From an uncultured Clostridia bacterium (lineage in GTDB: Bacteria; Bacillota; Clostridia; Oscillospirales; Acutalibacteraceae), in contig CAMVBD010000067.1 of the NCBI GenBank assembly GCA_947165615.1, forward strand, positions 1-7,068: DNA of 7,068 bases, read 5' to 3'. A program made the position numbers and the translations under genes. The notes below the pieces were generated by a model. It made no database searches. It was not told where the DNA came from and was given only the letters and a program-made list of their open reading frames with translations. Of this stretch, positions 6,021-7,068 are shown piece after piece. The first letter of the stretch is position 1, and each line of letters begins with the position of its first letter.

Positions 6021-7068
6021 ATGTCCAAAGAACTCGAAAAGGTATATGATCCCGGTCAGGTCGAAGACCGTACATACCGATTTTGGCTGGAAGGAAAGTA
6101 TTTTCACGCAAAGCGTGAGGCGGACAAGCCTACCTATACGATCGTGATTCCGCCGCCCAACATCACCGGGCAGCTGCATATGGGCCACGCCCTCGACAAC
6201 ACCCTGCAGGACATCCTGATCCGGTATAAACGGATGCAGGGCTTTGATACGCTGTGGCTGCCGGGCACCGATCACGCGTCCATCGCGACGGAGGCTAAGA
6301 TCGTCGAAGCCATGCGAAAAGAGGGCATCCGCAAAGAGGATATCGGCAGGGACGCATTTCTTGTCCGCGCCTGGGACTGGAAAAAGCAGTACGGCGGCCG
6401 CATCATCGAACAGCTCAAAAAGATGGGCTCCTCCTGCGACTGGGACAGAGAACGCTTTACGCTGGATGAAGGCTGCTCCAACGCCGTCAAGGAAGTATTC
6501 GTCGGACTTTACGAGCAGGGGCTTATCTATCGCGGCAACCGAATGGTCAACTGGTGTCCCTGCTGCAAGACCTCCATTTCGGACGCGGAGGTTGAATACG
6601 AAGAGAAGAACTCCAATTTCTGGCATCTGCTGTATACGGTCAAGGAGACCGGCGAAAAGCTGGAGCTTGTGACGACCCGCCCCGAGACGATGCTCGGCGA
6701 TACCGCGGTCGCCATCAACCCCGAGGACGAACGCTATAAGCATCTGCACGGCTGTCACGTCATCCTGCCGCTGCTGAACAAGGAGATCCCGATCGTTTTG
6801 GACGAGCACGCCGATCTCGAAAAGGGGACCGGCGTCGTCAAGATCACGCCTGCTCACGACCCGAACGACTTTGAGGTCGGCCGTCGTCACGATCTGCCAA
6901 TCGTGCGCACCTTTACCTACGACGGCCGTCTGACCGGCGCCGCCGAAAAAGCCGCTTATACCGTTGAAAGCCTGGGCGACCAGGCCCAGGAGGCCGTTTC
7001 CGACGCGCAGGACGCCGTTCAGGACGCGGCGGAGAAGGCAGAAGATTTCGTTCAGGAGAAAGCCGAAG
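6021..7068 (+). CDS. valS: Valyl-tRNA synthetase, N-terminal part (runs off the window)
   Basis: ValRS charges tRNA-Val with valine. The visible 349 codons begin MSKELEKVYDPGQVEDRTYRFW, then IPPPNITGQLHMGHAL with the class I HIGH-type motif HMGH (53-56), LPGTDHASIATEAK, NWCPCCKTSISDAEVEYEE, the CP1 editing-domain motif TTRPETMLGDTAVAINP and GTGVVKITPAHDPNDFEVGRRH. The frame is open to the last base; a full protein would be near 880 residues, so KMSKS and the anticodon-binding domain lie outside. The start is fixed by AAAGGAGA 8 nt upstream and by the family N-terminus. After residue 303 the sequence departs from what I expect: TYDGRLTGAAEKA is followed by an Ala/Gln/Glu/Asp-rich helix of four heptads (322-349). 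This could be a lineage-specific insert in the editing domain or a chimeric contig end. Confidence 0.95.
   Translation, partial: MSKELEKVYDPGQVEDRTYRFWLEGKYFHAKREADKPTYTIVIPPPNITGQLHMGHALDNTLQDILIRYKRMQGFDTLWLPGTDHASIATEAKIVEAMRKEGIRKEDIGRDAFLVRAWDWKKQYGGRIIEQLKKMGSSCDWDRERFTLDEGCSNAVKEVFVGLYEQGLIYRGNRMVNWCPCCKTSISDAEVEYEEKNSNFWHLLYTVKETGEKLELVTTRPETMLGDTAVAINPEDERYKHLHGCHVILPLLNKEIPIVLDEHADLEKGTGVVKITPAHDPNDFEVGRRHDLPIVRTFTYDGRLTGAAEKAAYTVESLGDQAQEAVSDAQDAVQDAAEKAEDFVQEKAE
6984..7067 (+). repeat. Heptad-repeat coding segment in valS
   Basis: Four consecutive 21-base units encode AQEAVSD, AQDAVQD, AAEKAED and FVQEKAE. The first two units (6984-7004 and 7005-7025) match at 16 of 21 bases, and the later two are similar only as protein. 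The pattern predicts a charged amphipathic helix or coiled coil. The segment reaches the window edge, so its full length is unknown. Confidence 0.6.

Noticed and set aside
5991..6890. Minus-strand open frame of 299 codons at the end of the window
   Set aside because: It lies entirely opposite valS, whose motifs are unmistakable, and its product shows no family features.

Overview
The window is a stretch of ordinary bacterial chromosome, most likely from an uncultured Clostridia-type Firmicute (Oscillospirales- or Christensenellales-like). This is inferred from the moderate GC content with AT-rich intergenic gaps, strong AGGAGG-type ribosome binding sites, canonical sigma-A promoters with 16-17 bp spacers, a type III pantothenate kinase, a RecD2 helicase without RecB or RecC nearby, a tRNA with an encoded CCA end, and a valyl-tRNA synthetase of the 'NWCPxC...SDAEVEYEE' type. 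The assignment rests on recalled family features, not on a search.

Layout. Bases 1-52 may be the last codons of an unidentified plus-strand gene, followed by a clear Rho-independent terminator at 81-111. A serine tRNA (anticodon CGA) lies on the minus strand at 264-351, with its own promoter (403-431) and terminator (211-258). Back to back with it, a plus-strand promoter (462-489) drives coaX (524-1294), the first enzyme of coenzyme A synthesis. coaX converges on a minus-strand rlmI-type 23S rRNA methyltransferase gene (1309-2535), with only 14 bp between the two stop codons. A 173-bp divergent intergenic region follows, with a promoter on each strand and a terminator-like hairpin. It leads into a plus-strand pair: a divergent MreB/Mbl-family actin gene (2709-3740) and recD2 (3745-5945), whose sequences overlap or nearly abut. 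recD2 is broken by a one-base frameshift near 4338, so it reads as two overlapping open frames (3745-4521 and 4356-5945). The last gene, valS (from 6021), has its own strong promoter and runs off the end of the window inside its editing domain, where the visible protein turns into an unusual run of Ala/Gln/Glu/Asp-rich heptads.

Function. The genes are housekeeping: translation (tRNA-Ser, ValRS, rRNA methylation), cofactor synthesis (CoaX), cell shape (MreB-like) and DNA maintenance (RecD2). The only likely operon is mreB-like/recD2. I see no mobile element, CRISPR array, toxin-antitoxin pair, phage gene or obvious novel defence system. The points worth a second look are the recD2 frameshift, the heptad-rich tail of the ValRS fragment at the window edge, and the diverged nucleotide-site motifs of the MreB-like protein.
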